From Stereum hirsutum FP-91666 SS1 (taxonomy: Eukaryota; Basidiomycota; Agaricomycetes; Russulales; Stereaceae), in assembly GCF_000264905.1 (NCBI RefSeq), contig NW_006763154.1, positions 402,784 to 427,176 of the forward strand: a stretch of DNA of 24,393 nucleotides, given 5' to 3'. A program made the position numbers and the translations under genes. This document shows, piece by piece, positions 9,604 through 20,767 of this stretch. Within the stretch, counting starts at the first letter, position 1. Every line of letters begins with the position of its first letter. The notes under the pieces were generated by a model. That model had not been told where the DNA came from. It searched no databases and saw nothing but the letters and a program-made list of their open reading frames with translations.

Positions 9604-10275
9604 TCGTTGCCTTTGGACCTGGTTGGGAATGGGTATACACAACGTCATGATCATGGGCAAGGTCAGGGTCAGGGTCTGATGGAGACGGGCGGGATGCTGA
9701 ATAGGATGGGGGCTGGAACGAGCAATTTAAATGAGACTGCGCCGAATTTGTTGGGAGGCGATGGTATATTGGTCATTTGTCTAGTGCTCATACGCCGATC
9801 CAGACTCCGATTTCTACCTCGACTTCCACATCGACAGATCCGGGTAGGTATCGTCTTGGATCTGCGGCTGGGGATAGCTTCTACGATTCGCGGACGGGTG
9901 ATGGATGGCGATTCGAATGGGCATGGGCATGAATGTTTGGCACCACCTTCACATATCCAGACGCATAACGAGGACTGGAGTGGGAATGGTTTAACACCGG
10001 AAGGTACCTTTCTGGATCCAATCATGTCTACTATGATTATTATCTGAGATCAAACCCTTCGCAGTACGATCGTCCGAACTCGATCTGTCCACTACGATTC
10101 AACCTTCCCCTTCCTCCACGACCGGCACGATCTCTTTCGTTTTCTTTCACATTCATTGATTATTCCGATGCAACACTCGTACTTCCACAAATCCAAGCGT
10201 GCATTTTCATATACTTATATAGCGACCTCAGACCGTTAGCAGCAAGGCATTCACGCCCGGTCCACTTGACGGTCC
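9604..10275. other. no confident gene; low-complexity coding-like sequence
   Basis: Short open stretches rich in Gly/Gln, Ser/Thr and Tyr occur in different plus-strand frames (for example STSTSTSTDPGRYRLGSA around 9810-9860 and SGSNHVYYDYYLRSNPSQ around 10010-10070). They could be exons or frameshifted remains of the gene at 9115, but no consistent set of splice sites was found. Confidence 0.3.
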
Positions 10276-11409
10276 ATGGCTGTCCCGGAGCTGCACGACC
10301 TCTGGCTTACTCAAAGTCTCAAGCATCCTGTCTGCATTTATGACTATCCTGACGGTAACATCTTTACGATTCATATGAAACAGCACGCCCGGACTGCGCC
10401 AGGCGGGGAAGCAAGCACAGACACACGTCGAGACCATTTGTGGCCTTGATTGCGATGATTACAGACATATTGTAATCGTCATACCTACATCCATCGGACA
10501 GTGTCTTCCACTCTTGCTGAGTAGTCTCGACTGACGTTTCCACAGACATATGATGATGGACGCTATTGTGCAGGGTGGGCACATTCCTTTCGTTCTCTCT
10601 ACAAGGAACACTGGGACCAGTCTCGCACATCTCTTATCTACTAAGGACACTGCCTGCGTATGTACCTCCTCGGACGCTTCATTGCAAAGGATTTTTACCC
10701 AAGCTATGCAGATTATCGGCAAGGACGGGAATCAGTTCCTGACGTCAAATTTCGAAGACTTTCAGGTCAAATTGAACGCCGCTTCTCTTCTTCCGTCACT
10801 AGTCCCTCCGTCGATGTCTAGCGTGGCTACCATACTTCACTCTTCCAGTAAGCATCCTTCGTCGTCCTCTCAGCGCATTTCCTGTCGGGCAACTGTAGGA
10901 ATGTCATTCCCTGTTCTGATCTGCAGGTATACGGACTTACTTACCCAGTTTCCCCTTACCTTGAATATGGTCATCCCTAGGTCTGACCCAGAAGACATAC
11001 TTCCGGTGGAGTACTCTCTTGTGTTATGGAAAAACAAATCTACGCGGAAAACTTATGGCTTGTCAATCCGTCCCTATCTTGTGAGCCACACTAATGAAGG
11101 GAGTTTTACTTTAACTGATAATCGTAAATTGCGGTATACCAGCCATGGTATGGGAACATGCCTGACGTGCTGGCCCACATCAGTCAATATTGTGGGAGCT
11201 TTTTCCCGGCCTTTAGGCTGAATAGTGGCTTCGCCGCCGTGATCTGCGAAGCAGTGGGCGCTTATCTAGCTGAGAAGCTCGCCTCCTTCGGACAGCACCT
11301 TGCTGCTCGACATCAGTATTTCTGCTTTAACACATTGACCGTGACACTGCTGCAAACATCTCATGGATGGATTGGTTTTGCGGGGAAACAGGAGCCAATC
11401 TACTTGTAG
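10276..11409 (+). pseudogene. relic of an NRPS-like adenylate-forming domain
   Basis: Three fragments in changing frames line up in order with the N-terminal part of basidiomycete NRPS-like adenylating enzymes. 10276-10449 gives MAVPELHDLWLTQSLKHPVC then IYDYPDG, like the usual VPELxxFWLxxNPxHPVFVY start. 10550-10860 gives GGHIPFVLSTRNTGTSLAHL, like PFPISPRNSxxAxAHLL, and then SMSSVATILHSS, the lead-in to the A3 P-loop. 11158-11409 gives an AVGAYLAEKLASFGQ segment, like the GGAPLxxxVGDYL region. The A3 core (SGSTGFPKP) is missing, stop codons and frame changes separate the fragments, and no reductase or carrier domain follows before 11409. Intact relatives activate carboxylic acids with ATP. 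Family assignment is from remembered motifs; loss of function is inferred from the breaks. Confidence 0.6.
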
Positions 11410-11817
11410 TTCAAATGCCTCTAACACTCCGGAAGATCTTAAGCATCTTTAGCGGGTGCTGATTTAGACTCGTGGACCAGTACCCGCAGGGTTATTTATC
11501 TGAACGACTGTCTTCGGATCCAAACACGCTCGTTCGTGGGACTGGTTTCGAGTCTAGTGCGGATTCGAATTGGGGAGGCACCAGTAAATAGTACAAGGTT
11601 GCAGGACTCCTTCTTTCGTTGCACTTTCACCGCTATCTGACCATATTCGTACAACCCATACCGTTCTCACTCCAGGTCATCACATTTCACGGGTCTTGGC
11701 GAGGTAAACATATTCAGGAAGGGGCATACAGTTAACATACTAGTGATGTCGCGAAGTCGCGGATAGATAAACTCACCTCTTTATCTCGTCAATTTCGCGT
11801 ACCTCGGAGAGTACACT
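11410..11817. other. intergenic, nothing recognised
   Basis: No ORF or motif of note. It lies between the adenylation-domain relic and the 3' end of the caspase-like gene and would contain that gene's 3' UTR on the minus strand. Confidence 0.5.
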
Positions 11818-14353
11818 TCAGGCCGTTGACATTTGTCCCCTTTTACGAATTACGGGAATGCAAAGCGAGTCCCATGGCGAGAGTCGGGGCTCGTAACCTT
11901 TAGGCACGTGGATTATTCCATCGAATGGCGAGCATTGCTTAATGTTTGAATAATTCATCCATTTCGTAGACACGTAGAGCTTCAGATACCCTACGTTGAC
12001 GTCTCGCTTCTGACGTAGGCGGCATAGTCGTATTTCCCCACCGTCTGATCCATATTCGATCCTAAGTTGATCATGAGCGGGTACAGAATACTTGGAACGG
12101 TCGTCCTTAGAAGATCCCGGCTCGTAGTAGGAACCTGTCAAAAAGTACGATCAGGGTGCGATCCGACATATCACTGGAAGCGATTTCAGACAAATTATAC
12201 AGAGGCTTACTGATGCTAAGATCCTCCATGTCGAAGTAAAATAAGGCGACATAGAGGGGCATGTCCGTCTTATTCAGAACTGCGAATACAAAGGTCGTGT
12301 CGTCTTCATCGTCATTCAACTCAAGATGATTCTGCTCCATGACCAACTTCTTATCTTCGCGATCTCCCTTACACTCGTAGCACTCCAGAAGGTCGTTCAT
12401 CAGCCCCATAAAAAGATGGACCTTGGGAGAGCGATGAAGGTGCAAGTAAAAGTCTGCAGCGCTAGATAGAATAGCGATGATGCGGGCGAAGGGTGTATGC
12501 CGAGCCGTGGACTCGTAGGTCACCGTGTCACGCAACTGCGTCAACCTGTTGTCACGGCATAGCTTGTCGCGGATTTCGAAGGCAACTGCGCCATTCCTGT
12601 CCTCGACCAGCGTGAGACTATGATTGGCTCTGGCTCTGGGATAGACTTTGACGGGGATGTCTTTGAACTTTCCAAATAGAAGGTGCTTGACGGCGTCAGA
12701 AATGTGTGAGAGCTCAGTTGGGATAACGATCTCGAACTTCTTCTCTGGTCCCAATTTTTTGAGTACCCCGTAAGCCGTCTGTGGAGCATCGAGAGTATTG
12801 AGCGGAGAGGGGACGAGAATGGTATAGCCGGTAGGGTTTGTGACCGACTGGACGGTGAAGTCTCCTAGCGGGCAATTTTCCTCGTCGAGGACACGGAATA
12901 CTGAGCCCTCTGTAACCTCACATGTTTCGTAAACAGGCAGGCGATAGGCGTTGATCTTTGTGAGCACGTAAAAGTCGTTCTGTGAGTGCTGAGAAGTTTC
13001 GGACCTGAGGATAGATGGCAGCGAAGGGGTACGTTCAAACTTCAGACACGATCAAATCTTTCTAACACAACAACGCAGGGCGCTCACCTGTTACCGGGAC
13101 GCAATGCATAAGCAACTGAAGGAAGGCCGGTCGATGGACGGTGAAGGTCGGTCTGGTATATTTTACCACAGGGGATGAGCTCGGCAGTAGAATTGGTTGC
13201 AGCGATGATAATGAATTCCCCCAAAAAGGGCCATCCGTGACGACCGTCATGAGTATGGACGTCGTATGTAGAGCCCTTGGTCAGGCCGAAATGGGTGCCA
13301 AGATCAACATGGTAGGCATCAATTCTCGAGAGCTTCTGGAATTCTTGCTCCGGGATGTGACTCGTGGTCATAAAGATATGTCTATCTTGATGAAAACCCA
13401 CACATTGCGGAGTCTGTCTGCTACGAAGGAAATGAGATTAAGACAAACTCATCCCATTTGATACATTAGATTGTGTGGGCTAAAAACTATGGGACATACT
13501 AGTCGAAGGGACCGAGAAGACTGATGAGTCCCCTGTATGTGATTCTCTTCTGAGCGGAAGTCCGAAGATGGTGGAGTAGAGCGTTTGTAAAGTAACCACC
13601 TGTCTTATCTTCGTAACAGAATCCCCTAGGATCGCAAGCCGCGAGCAGGACATGGGAGTGGAGATCGGACAGGTAAAGCTGTGTCATATCCACGGAAGGT
13701 TCCCCTGGCTCGGGGGAGATAGGAGGATAAGGATGGTCACAGTAGTCCGGGGCCAAACCACGTAGTAACGTTGTGCCGACCAGTCGTGTTCCCCCGCCGC
13801 GGTAACCGCAGTCTAGAATGACCGTCTATGATGGAAACCATGCAGATGTAACTCACTTTTCAGATCGAATCGACTTGATGAGAGGTCAACTCACGATATT
13901 GTTACCTTTAGCCTCGGAGATCCTATTGAGATGAGCAGCCAAACAAGCGGTTGGAATTCCTCTGGGGTCAGCTTTAGAAAAATCGTAAGGGCAGAGTATT
14001 TGGATCCTAGACTCTGGGTTTCTCATTGGATGGAAGTTCCGTGAATTCGGTAAAGCCTGCATGCCATGGCCAGAAAAGTAGATGAGGATTGGATCTCCCT
14101 TGTCGATTTTTTCATTTTTGGCTACCGATTTCAGCTCGTGGACGATGTGGTGACGGGTTGCATCCTCGTCTCGTAAAATTATAAGGTGCTCAGGACTGAC
14201 GTTACTATCGCGCAAGAATTTCTCCATCGATTCGACATCGGCTCTAGATCCGGTGAGATCCGGAATATCGTGGGCCGCATACACACTGATTCCGATGATC
14301 AGTGAGAATATATTCTTGGGGAAACTATGAGATGAGTAGGTATCAGTGGCCAT
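11818..14353 (-). CDS. caspase-like protein with altered active site (predicted pseudo-peptidase)
   Basis: Spliced model: complement of 14353-13895, 13825-13500, 13420-13088, 13004-12211 and 12134-11818. Introns of 69, 79, 83 and 76 nt have GTGAGT, GTATGT, GTGAGC and GTAAGC donors, and all joins keep one frame to a 742-residue protein. Residues 14-165 form a caspase/metacaspase p20 fold: SLIIGISVYAAHDIPDLTGS, then YFSGHG with catalytic His96, then VILDCGYRGGGTR. In relatives the last motif is VILDCCHSGxGTR with the catalytic Cys third; here that position is Gly160, and HS is replaced by YR. The adjacent Cys159 remains. The C-terminal 450 residues match the usual long extension of Agaricomycete caspase-like proteins (SYYEPGSS, GYLKLYVSTKWM, WDSLCIPV). 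Active relatives cleave after basic or acidic residues. This one is probably inactive or acts as a regulator, by inference from one motif. Confidence 0.82.
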
Positions 14354-15077
14354 ATCTCCAATGGAGGAAGAGACATCCTACGAGACATCTACAGCTGAAA
14401 TGTGTTCACTATAGTCGTCATATGAGCACACTTTTGCCGATAAGCGAGGAGTGTGGTCGAATATCTCACGTAGGCAAGGTCGAGGGAACGGTCGCGCTAC
14501 AGCCCTGCGACGCCACGGTCGAGGTGGCCATACGGAACATGAAAATCACCACTAAAGACCGTAAAATAAAATATCAGAATGAAAAGCTAGAAAATATGGC
14601 ACAGAAGGACCGCCCTGAGATGGTGCAGTGGGCTGATGCGTGCAGATTGAGGCGCAGCACCGAAGGGCAGAAGGGCGAGCGAATATATCTCTATATATGT
14701 TCTACGATGTCCTTCTAACTTTGAATATCAGGACGGTCATTGGACGATTTCGAGCTCCTGGCATTCCCAAACAAGGAGTATCGTGGTTATATTTGAGTGG
14801 CATCCGACCATAAGCGTGACGTATTGAATGTGGGTCCCGTCTTGTTGACGGAAAGAGTTGGGAAAGAGTTAAATGTACTCAAGACCAAGACCATAGCATG
14901 TCATATGGTAAGCATTTTATGATACGGGCGCTGGATACCCACTGGCCTTGTGCGCGAGATTCTCTACTGCGGGACTTCGTGCTACACCGTATAGAGGATA
15001 TGGTATACCAGAGTACGCTCCATCTCTACCCCATTGATCGTGTTACGTCCACATGCTCCAGTCGTGGGCTAGATATG

Positions 15078-15435
15078 AAAAATGGAAGCGGTCGAAAGGA
15101 TATGCTGAGTGAGAACGAGGTCATCACATGCATCACAACTGAGCTCCTAAGGTTTTCCTTGCCATCTGTGTTCTGAGGTGGATCGGACCTCTGTGGTGGT
15201 TGCCGGGGTTCCTTGCATGCAATTGAGTGTGATGCTGGGAACTCAACAGAGTATAGATCCAGCCATGACCGTTCTGTGTCCTCAGAGTGTTTTCTATCTT
15301 TTCCTCGATTTATTGGATGATGGTTGTTCCGCGCAGCCTACACACTCCACTGGCAGCGCCAGTTAATATATAATATAAAGAATGGAAGCTGTCGAAATCG
15401 TGTGTTTAGTGAGACCGGGTCATCACATGCATGAC
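15078..15435. repeat. pair of diverged direct repeats, 299 bp apart
   Basis: 15078-15136 and 15377-15435 are about 59 nt each, with roughly 80% identity by eye. They share AATGGAAGC, GTCGAAA, AGTGAGA and GGTCATCACATGCAT. The second may be part of a tandem duplication of about 300 bp that has since decayed. Confidence 0.6.
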
Positions 15436-15764
15436 AGTGTTCCCGTATTCTTCACACACAGTTTGAATTGTATGATAGGGTGAACCAGGTATGGAACGCA
15501 ATTGCACCCAATGTGAATTCTTACCGACGAGCACTATTTTTGCTATCTACTACTCAGCAATCCAATGATACGCTAGAGATTGCAAAGGTCGTCCATATAT
15601 TTACTTTCACTCACAACGTGAATGGATACATCTGCCCTCATCCAACCTTTGTATCCTGCAATAATGGCGAACACCACAAACAGCCGAGACCATGATTCTA
15701 TTCCACTTAAGCACAGTGTGCGGCGGGCAACAGGGCAAGCACTTCACGGGTTTATCGCTGTCGG

Positions 15765-15848
15765 AATAAGGACTTGAACCACCATCTAGGCACATAACCT
15801 CGGACGAGAACTCAAGGAACGACTCGACGCAGTACGCCACACTTCCCC
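15765..15848 (-). other. tRNA-derived segment (SINE-like head or decayed tRNA)
   Basis: On the minus strand a perfect B box (GGTTCAAGTCC) lies about 55 nt downstream of an A-box-like TGGCGTACTGCG. The acceptor strands (GGAAGTG and TTATTCC) pair only partly and there is no oligo-T terminator close by. It is unrelated in sequence to the array units. Confidence 0.3.
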
Positions 15849-16058
15849 GTTTACTTTGTCCTCCATCGCAATTGTATATAACACCTTTCATAGCGATCTG
15901 TTGACAGGATTGACGGAATTGATGGACAGGATGGTGAAATATCAAGTCACAGCAATCGGTGGGTGTTAATCCCTTCTCGTATGGCAGATATAGATAGTTC
16001 TTCACGTAGCCGATATTCTACGACATAGAAATTCTCAAGCGCATGGACGATAGACAGG

Positions 16059-18545
16059 ATGAACATGGTAAAATGTCATTTCATTCGTAAGAGCCCTATA
16101 AGTAACTGAAGCTTTCTGAACTAGATACCTCAAGGAAGGCAATACCCGAAGTCCCAGCGCACAGCTCGAGTGCTTGGAATCCATTATTGAAATCGACTTT
16201 GGATGATATCATCAAACCTGACCTTCAGCGATGGACGAGCACGTTGGATACTCTTCTAATCTTTGTGAGACATGCCTTTCTGGTATCCTCGATTGATCTC
16301 ATTGCTCGGTAGATCGCTCTTTTCTCGGCTATTGTAACATCATTTCTGGTGCAGGCCTCTGGAGGACTTACCCAAGCTACGGGCGATCGCACAAACATAA
16401 TTCTCTCCAATCTCACTGACATCATCATTCAACTTAACATTGCCAATGCTTCTCTGTTGAACGTTTCCTCGCCAGTTCCCTTTACGCCGGACAGTAGTGC
16501 CGTTCGTCTGAATTTATACTGGTCGCTTTCTCTCATCATCAGCGTAAGCCGTGTTAAAAAATATTGTCGTCATAATAATCTCACCACAATATTAGCTATG
16601 TGTCGCGTCCCTTGCAGTTACAGGGCGCGGCTACCTCACTTCTCTCATTCGGTATCACCGCAAACACGCACAAGCGCATCAGGAACTGGTCGAGGTCTAC
16701 ACTCGATGGAAAAACGCGAAGCGCCTCCTGCGCCCCATAATTAACGGACTACCTCAGGTCTTGCTTCTTGCTGTTATTTTCTTCGTCGTCGGTCTTCTTG
16801 ATAGTTTTCTCTCGAGCGCTATAGCGCTTTCACCATTGTCAAAGCCAATACTCGGTGCAGGCATCATGTCCTCGGCACTTGTAGGTGCCTCAGCGATCAT
16901 GATAGCCTCTACAGTCATTCATGGATGTCTATATCCATCTGTGTCTCCTTTCCAATCTTTTGTGTCTTCCTTCTCGTCAAATAAGGAAGGGAAAGCGTGG
17001 AAATTCCTGTCAAACATCTGGTTGAAGATTCTCTCGACAGCTCTTGTGCAAAGAATACAGCATGCATTGGTCATACTCGTTAACCTCTTGAGAAAGCTTG
17101 TATCTTGCATGATACATAACATCATAAGGCCCATCTGGGTGGTTCTATGTCCTGGGATTGCATACACCAAAAGTGTACTCTCTGCACGTCTTACGGGAAT
17201 GATCCCCGTGCTCCGTGATTCTGATGGCGTCTCATCAAACTCTGTCAAGGAAGACATTGCATCAATGGTCGAGATCTACCATACAACACTATGCCTTGCA
17301 CATAATGAAGAGCCTGTCGACAGCGCTACAGCGGCTTTGTGGAGCGTGCTAAAAAGTGCACGGAATTTTGATTCATCATTATCTATATGGCATCCGGAAG
17401 AGATGGTCGTGAATACTTTGGAGTACTTGCTCTCACCGCGGTGTAGTCAGCGTGCAAATTTGACCGCCGCTGCGACAACGCTGAAAATCGTATCCGAAGG
17501 TGTGTTTAATATTTCTCTGGCTTTCAATCTAAAATTCAGTCCACTTAACATCCTCCGAACTCATTCAGACAAAATCACGCTTTCTATTACCAACAAAGAA
17601 AAATGCAGATTGGCCAATGCACTCCTTGGAGCCGCTGTTCAAGATCGTCACACAGTTTCCTATAGAAATGCTTGCGAACGGCTATGGTCCTCGGTATATG
17701 TGCAGGCCTTGATGAGCATCCTCATTGTTGAAGATGATAGATCGTGTGTTGTGCGCGATAGGGCACCTTTATTCGGTCTGTTATTTGTGGATGATAGACT
17801 CTTCAGGGCAAACGAAAGCCCGTATCCAAATGATGTCAATGAGATTCTTCAGTCTATCAGATCCGAGGCTTTATTGATGATGGCACAATGTCTCCACGGA
17901 GAAAAGCTGGAACTTTCCAAGTCATCCGAAAACTTAGAGACTCTCCTATCCCCCCTTGTGCCACTGCACAAGCATGTTTTCCTCATAAATCCCGCAGCTA
18001 CCGCTTCGCTGATGGACTTGCTGGATAAAAGTAGTGGCTTTGAAAAGGCTGTTTTGAGGAACATATTTTGTTGGCTCTGCAGACACGGATGCATACCCTT
18101 TGTAAGGGTAGCATTGGAACCAGCACGGATGTCCAAGATCCGAACAAGATCGGACATCGAGGATTTCAACTCAGTACTCTCCGCAGTGACCCAGCTCGAC
18201 AAAATTGATGAATCCAACACCACAGCATGGGAAAACTTTGATCCAGATTTGGAGGGCCAATTGGACATAAACTCCCTCATCCTTGACTCGTTGATTCATC
18301 TGGTCACACACAATGTCGAGCAGCTCCACTATTATGTGAAAAATATCAAAATGATTTGCGAAGCAGTTGCGAAACGTACAGAAGTTTCGGGACTTCCGAA
18401 TACAACCTGGTCCGACGTCGTGTCTGCACTGCAGTCCCCTAAAACCGTGGGGAAAAACAATAAAGCAAAATCCGAAATTCTGGATACCATTCAAGAATTC
18501 CATCAGCGCATACCTGATGCTGCCGGTGCGTATCATTGCAAGTAA
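16059..18545 (+). CDS. DUF6535-type multi-pass membrane protein
   Basis: Model: 16059-16067, 16112-16264, 16313-16543 and 16596-18545, with introns of 44, 48 and 52 nt, about 780 residues. The last three exons are well supported; the 9-nt first exon (MNM) is a guess that keeps the frame. Near the N-terminus, LQRWTSTLDTLLIF joins across an intron to IALFSAIVTSFLVQ, the hallmark start of the DUF6535 domain. Further membrane segments are WSLSLIISLCVASLAV, VLLLAVIFFVVGLLDSFLSS and a Gly/Ala-rich helix near 16860-16925. The remaining ~500 residues are soluble and helical, with no domain I know. The family is abundant in mushroom-forming fungi; its function is unknown. A donor GTGCGT at 18526 and acceptor at 18566 would replace the last seven residues before the TAA with an in-frame extension to 18760 (about 707 codons from 16596), a plausible alternative end. 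Confidence 0.75.
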
Positions 18546-18760
18546 TTCGCTGAATGCTAATACGAGCTCAACGTTGCCGACCGTTCACGATTTTGTATAG
18601 ACACCTCGCCATCAGTCACATCGTAATCACAGAGCCCAGAAACGTCTATAGCCGAATCGTAAAGGGCTCTTCATGGATTCAATCTCTCTTTTCTCTCGAG
18701 AAAGTCTGTTGTGATGTACTTGTAGATTTTATACACTGCTCTAGCCATAGATTCCAGTGA
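18546..18760 (+). other. possible alternative last exon of the DUF6535-type gene
   Basis: If 18526-18566 (41 nt, GTGCGT...GAG) is spliced out, the reading frame continues through 18567-18760, which contains HLAISHIVITEPRNVYSRIV and ends at TGA. A CTAAT branch-site-like sequence sits unusually close to the acceptor. Confidence 0.3.
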
Positions 18761-19531
18761 AAGTTACCCACTCTATGCCTATCCATAAGCTACGGTATCA
18801 CTCTCATCGTACGAATAGCACGCACCGGATAATTATAGCGTTGCTAAAGACGTGTTGGAACTTAGGGCGACGGGTGTGGTTCTGGCGGTCGAGTTGGCTG
18901 TGGATGTGGCGTTGATTTCGTTCTGGCTCTTTGGGGTTTGCGTGGCGTTTTCGTCAAATCGGGGTCGTCGTAAGGCCACGGATACATCGAATATGCGGTT
19001 GCCGTACGATTCTGAATAAAGAGGAAGGTATTATGATGGGGGTGGGAATACGAGGCAATGATAGAGCAGAGTCAGCTTGTGGTCGGTGTTGGATGGGAAA
19101 TGCGAGGTTTGACGTTAACTCACCGTTGCACTACGGACCATCACAACACTCTCAACTCTCGACCTCTATCTCAAAATCCATCTCCACGCGGAGCTCAAGA
19201 CGAGGATAGCTTGCATGAAATGTTTGTTTGTTACTGAGTTGATTAATGAGTGCTATCCGATGGAGAAAATCGGAAATGAAGGTATATGGGATAGGAAGAA
19301 CTGGGGGATGAGAGGTGGAGATGGCGAAGGCGACCAAGGATGTAAGAAAACGTACAGTAACGAGACCAGTACTAGAAGGGCAAGCAGCGGTTATAGAGCG
19401 TAGTGTGGTGTAACTATCTGAGGAACCAAGTCAAAGTCAGAGTGAGGCCGTATCTGAGGACCTATACACGCGCACATACATTGACAAAATGCAACCATGA
19501 ATATAGAAAGGAGATCGCGAACTCATGGACG
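18761..19531. other. no confident gene; one possible membrane-spanning exon
   Basis: An open stretch on the plus strand at 18819-19019 (66 codons then TAA, no ATG at its start) encodes one hydrophobic segment (VALISFWLFGVCVAF) followed by a basic, polar tail. It could be the last exon of an unidentified gene, but no upstream exon was found. The remainder to 19531 shows nothing recognisable. Confidence 0.3.
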
Positions 19532-19638
19532 TAGCTCGACTCGGACTCGGACCCGAACCGAAACCTTACCTTCAACAATCGCCTGTCTAACAGTGCCACG
19601 AACTGGGCAGGATGCGCTACCGTTGCGTTATCGAGCCA
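19532..19638 (-). tRNA. tRNA-like unit 16 (degenerate)
   Basis: The A box is intact, but the B box reads GGTTCGGGTCC and a 6-nt duplication (TCCGAG twice) separates the T arm from the acceptor strand. The middle segment is unlike other families. T4 lies at 19486-19489. It is probably not a functional fold. Confidence 0.5.
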
Positions 19639-19792
19639 TGACTATCGCCAGATGTCTCCTCTGTAATGGACCAGTCCAGATCTGTGAAATCTGATCACAG
19701 AAGAAGGCGATCTCGAGTCTGAGCCACTCACTCCTTCATAAGCAAGAGAGAGGAAGACAAAGACACAAAAAGTGATGGATGAAATCTGGACG

Positions 19793-19837
19793 TAGCTCGA
19801 CTGGGAGTCGAACCGAGACCTTCCCGTCAACCATAAC
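19793..19837 (-). pseudogene. truncated tRNA-like unit 17 (3' half only)
   Basis: The T arm and acceptor 3' strand are present with a C-family junction. The D arm, 5' acceptor strand and most of the middle segment are deleted, and the sequence jumps straight into spacer (CACCCAGGATGG). T5 lies at 19767-19771. Without an A box it should not be transcribed from its own promoter. Confidence 0.7.
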
Positions 19838-20002
19838 CACCCAGGATGGATAACTCCATCGTGGCCCAGAATCAGAATGTAGAACAAAGCAGCATGTAGG
19901 CGACCCCGAGTCTGAGCCACTCCTTCCTTCCAAAGCGAGAGAAAGGTAAAGACCAGCCTAGGCTTGAAAAAATAGTACGGTCTGAGGGACAGGCACGTTA
20001 CA

Positions 20003-20099
20003 TAGCTCGACTCGGAGTCGAACCGAGAACTTTCTGTCGACTGTCTTGTTCGCTCTGGAGGATCAGAGATAGATGCGCTACCGTTGCGCTACCGAGCCA
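20003..20099 (-). tRNA. tRNA-like unit 18 (insert family D)
   Basis: Counterpart of the unit at 3308-3404, with the same middle segment and flanks over about 350 bp (19950-20300 against 3250-3600). The 5' end reads GGCTCGG instead of GGCTCGA. T6 lies at 19967-19972. Confidence 0.65.
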
Positions 20100-20302
20100 T
20101 GTCCATAACAAGGCGACCTCTACGATGGACCACTTCCGATCCTAGGTTCCTCGGTTTTCAATTGATGAAGATTCGAAATCCGGAAGAAGACAACACGTAG
20201 GCGATCCCCAAGTCCGGGCCACTCGTCCCTCCAAAACAAGAGAAAGGAAAGACAAAGGGGATGCAACCATCGACACAAAAAGTCACGGCTAGATTTCGGA
20301 TG

Positions 20303-20407
20303 TAGCTCGACTCGGAGTCAAACGGAGATCTTCCCGTCACCCATTACTTGAAAACTCATGGACGGAGTAAGTGGACGCGGACGCGCTACCGTTGTGCTAT
20401 CGGGCTA
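20303..20407 (-). tRNA. tRNA-like unit 19 (insert family F, degenerate)
   Basis: The 5' acceptor strand AGCCCGA mismatches TCGAGCT at one base, the D stem (GCAC/GCGC) has a mismatch, and the B box is damaged (TTTGACTCC). T5 lies at 20277-20281. It sits in the place of the C-family unit at 3609-3710 in array 1. Confidence 0.5.
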
Positions 20408-20595
20408 TATTTCCATAGCTCCCAGGACGAATAAGTGGATCATACCCCAAGACGCAGAACAAAGCAGCATGTAGGCGACCCCGAGTCTGTCAATGTGCCA
20501 CTCACTCCTTCCTTCAAAAGTGAGAGGAAGGGAAGGAAAAGGTCCAGGGAAGATGACCATCGGTATAAAAAGTCAAGTTCGCTTTCCTGCTTACG

Positions 20596-20694
20596 TAGCT
20601 CGACTCGGAGTCGAACCGAGATCTTCCGTCAACCATAAGGTCCACATCAATCCAGGATCAGAAACAGACGCGCTACCGTTGCGCTATCGAGCTA
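20596..20694 (-). tRNA. tRNA-like unit 20 (insert family E, mosaic)
   Basis: Full acceptor, D arm and T arm. The canonical anticodon position reads CTG with U33 and A37 in place, compatible with a Gln-type anticodon, although the 3' side of the anticodon stem pairs only if shifted. The downstream flank equals that of the unit at 4155, while body and upstream flank equal those of the unit at 6014, so it is recombinant. T5 lies at 20567-20571. Confidence 0.65.
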
Positions 20695-20767
20695 TAGTTA
20701 TAGCAAGGCGATCTCCACGATAGTCATTTTTACCCGTACTTATGATATTATATCCCGGGAGGAAAAA

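Larger units (their letters stand above)
14354..16058. other. long stretch without a confident gene
   Basis: It contains the caspase-like gene's upstream region. Short ORFs (for example plus 14898-15176, 92 codons, and minus 15607-16005, 132 codons) lack recognisable motifs. Two features stand out: a pair of diverged direct repeats (15078-15136 and 15377-15435) and a tRNA-derived segment near 15765-15848. Confidence 0.4.

Noticed and set aside
14302..14718. 138-codon plus-strand ORF overlapping the caspase-like gene start
   Set aside because: It lies antisense to the first exon and promoter, has no recognisable motif, and its composition fits a shadow frame.
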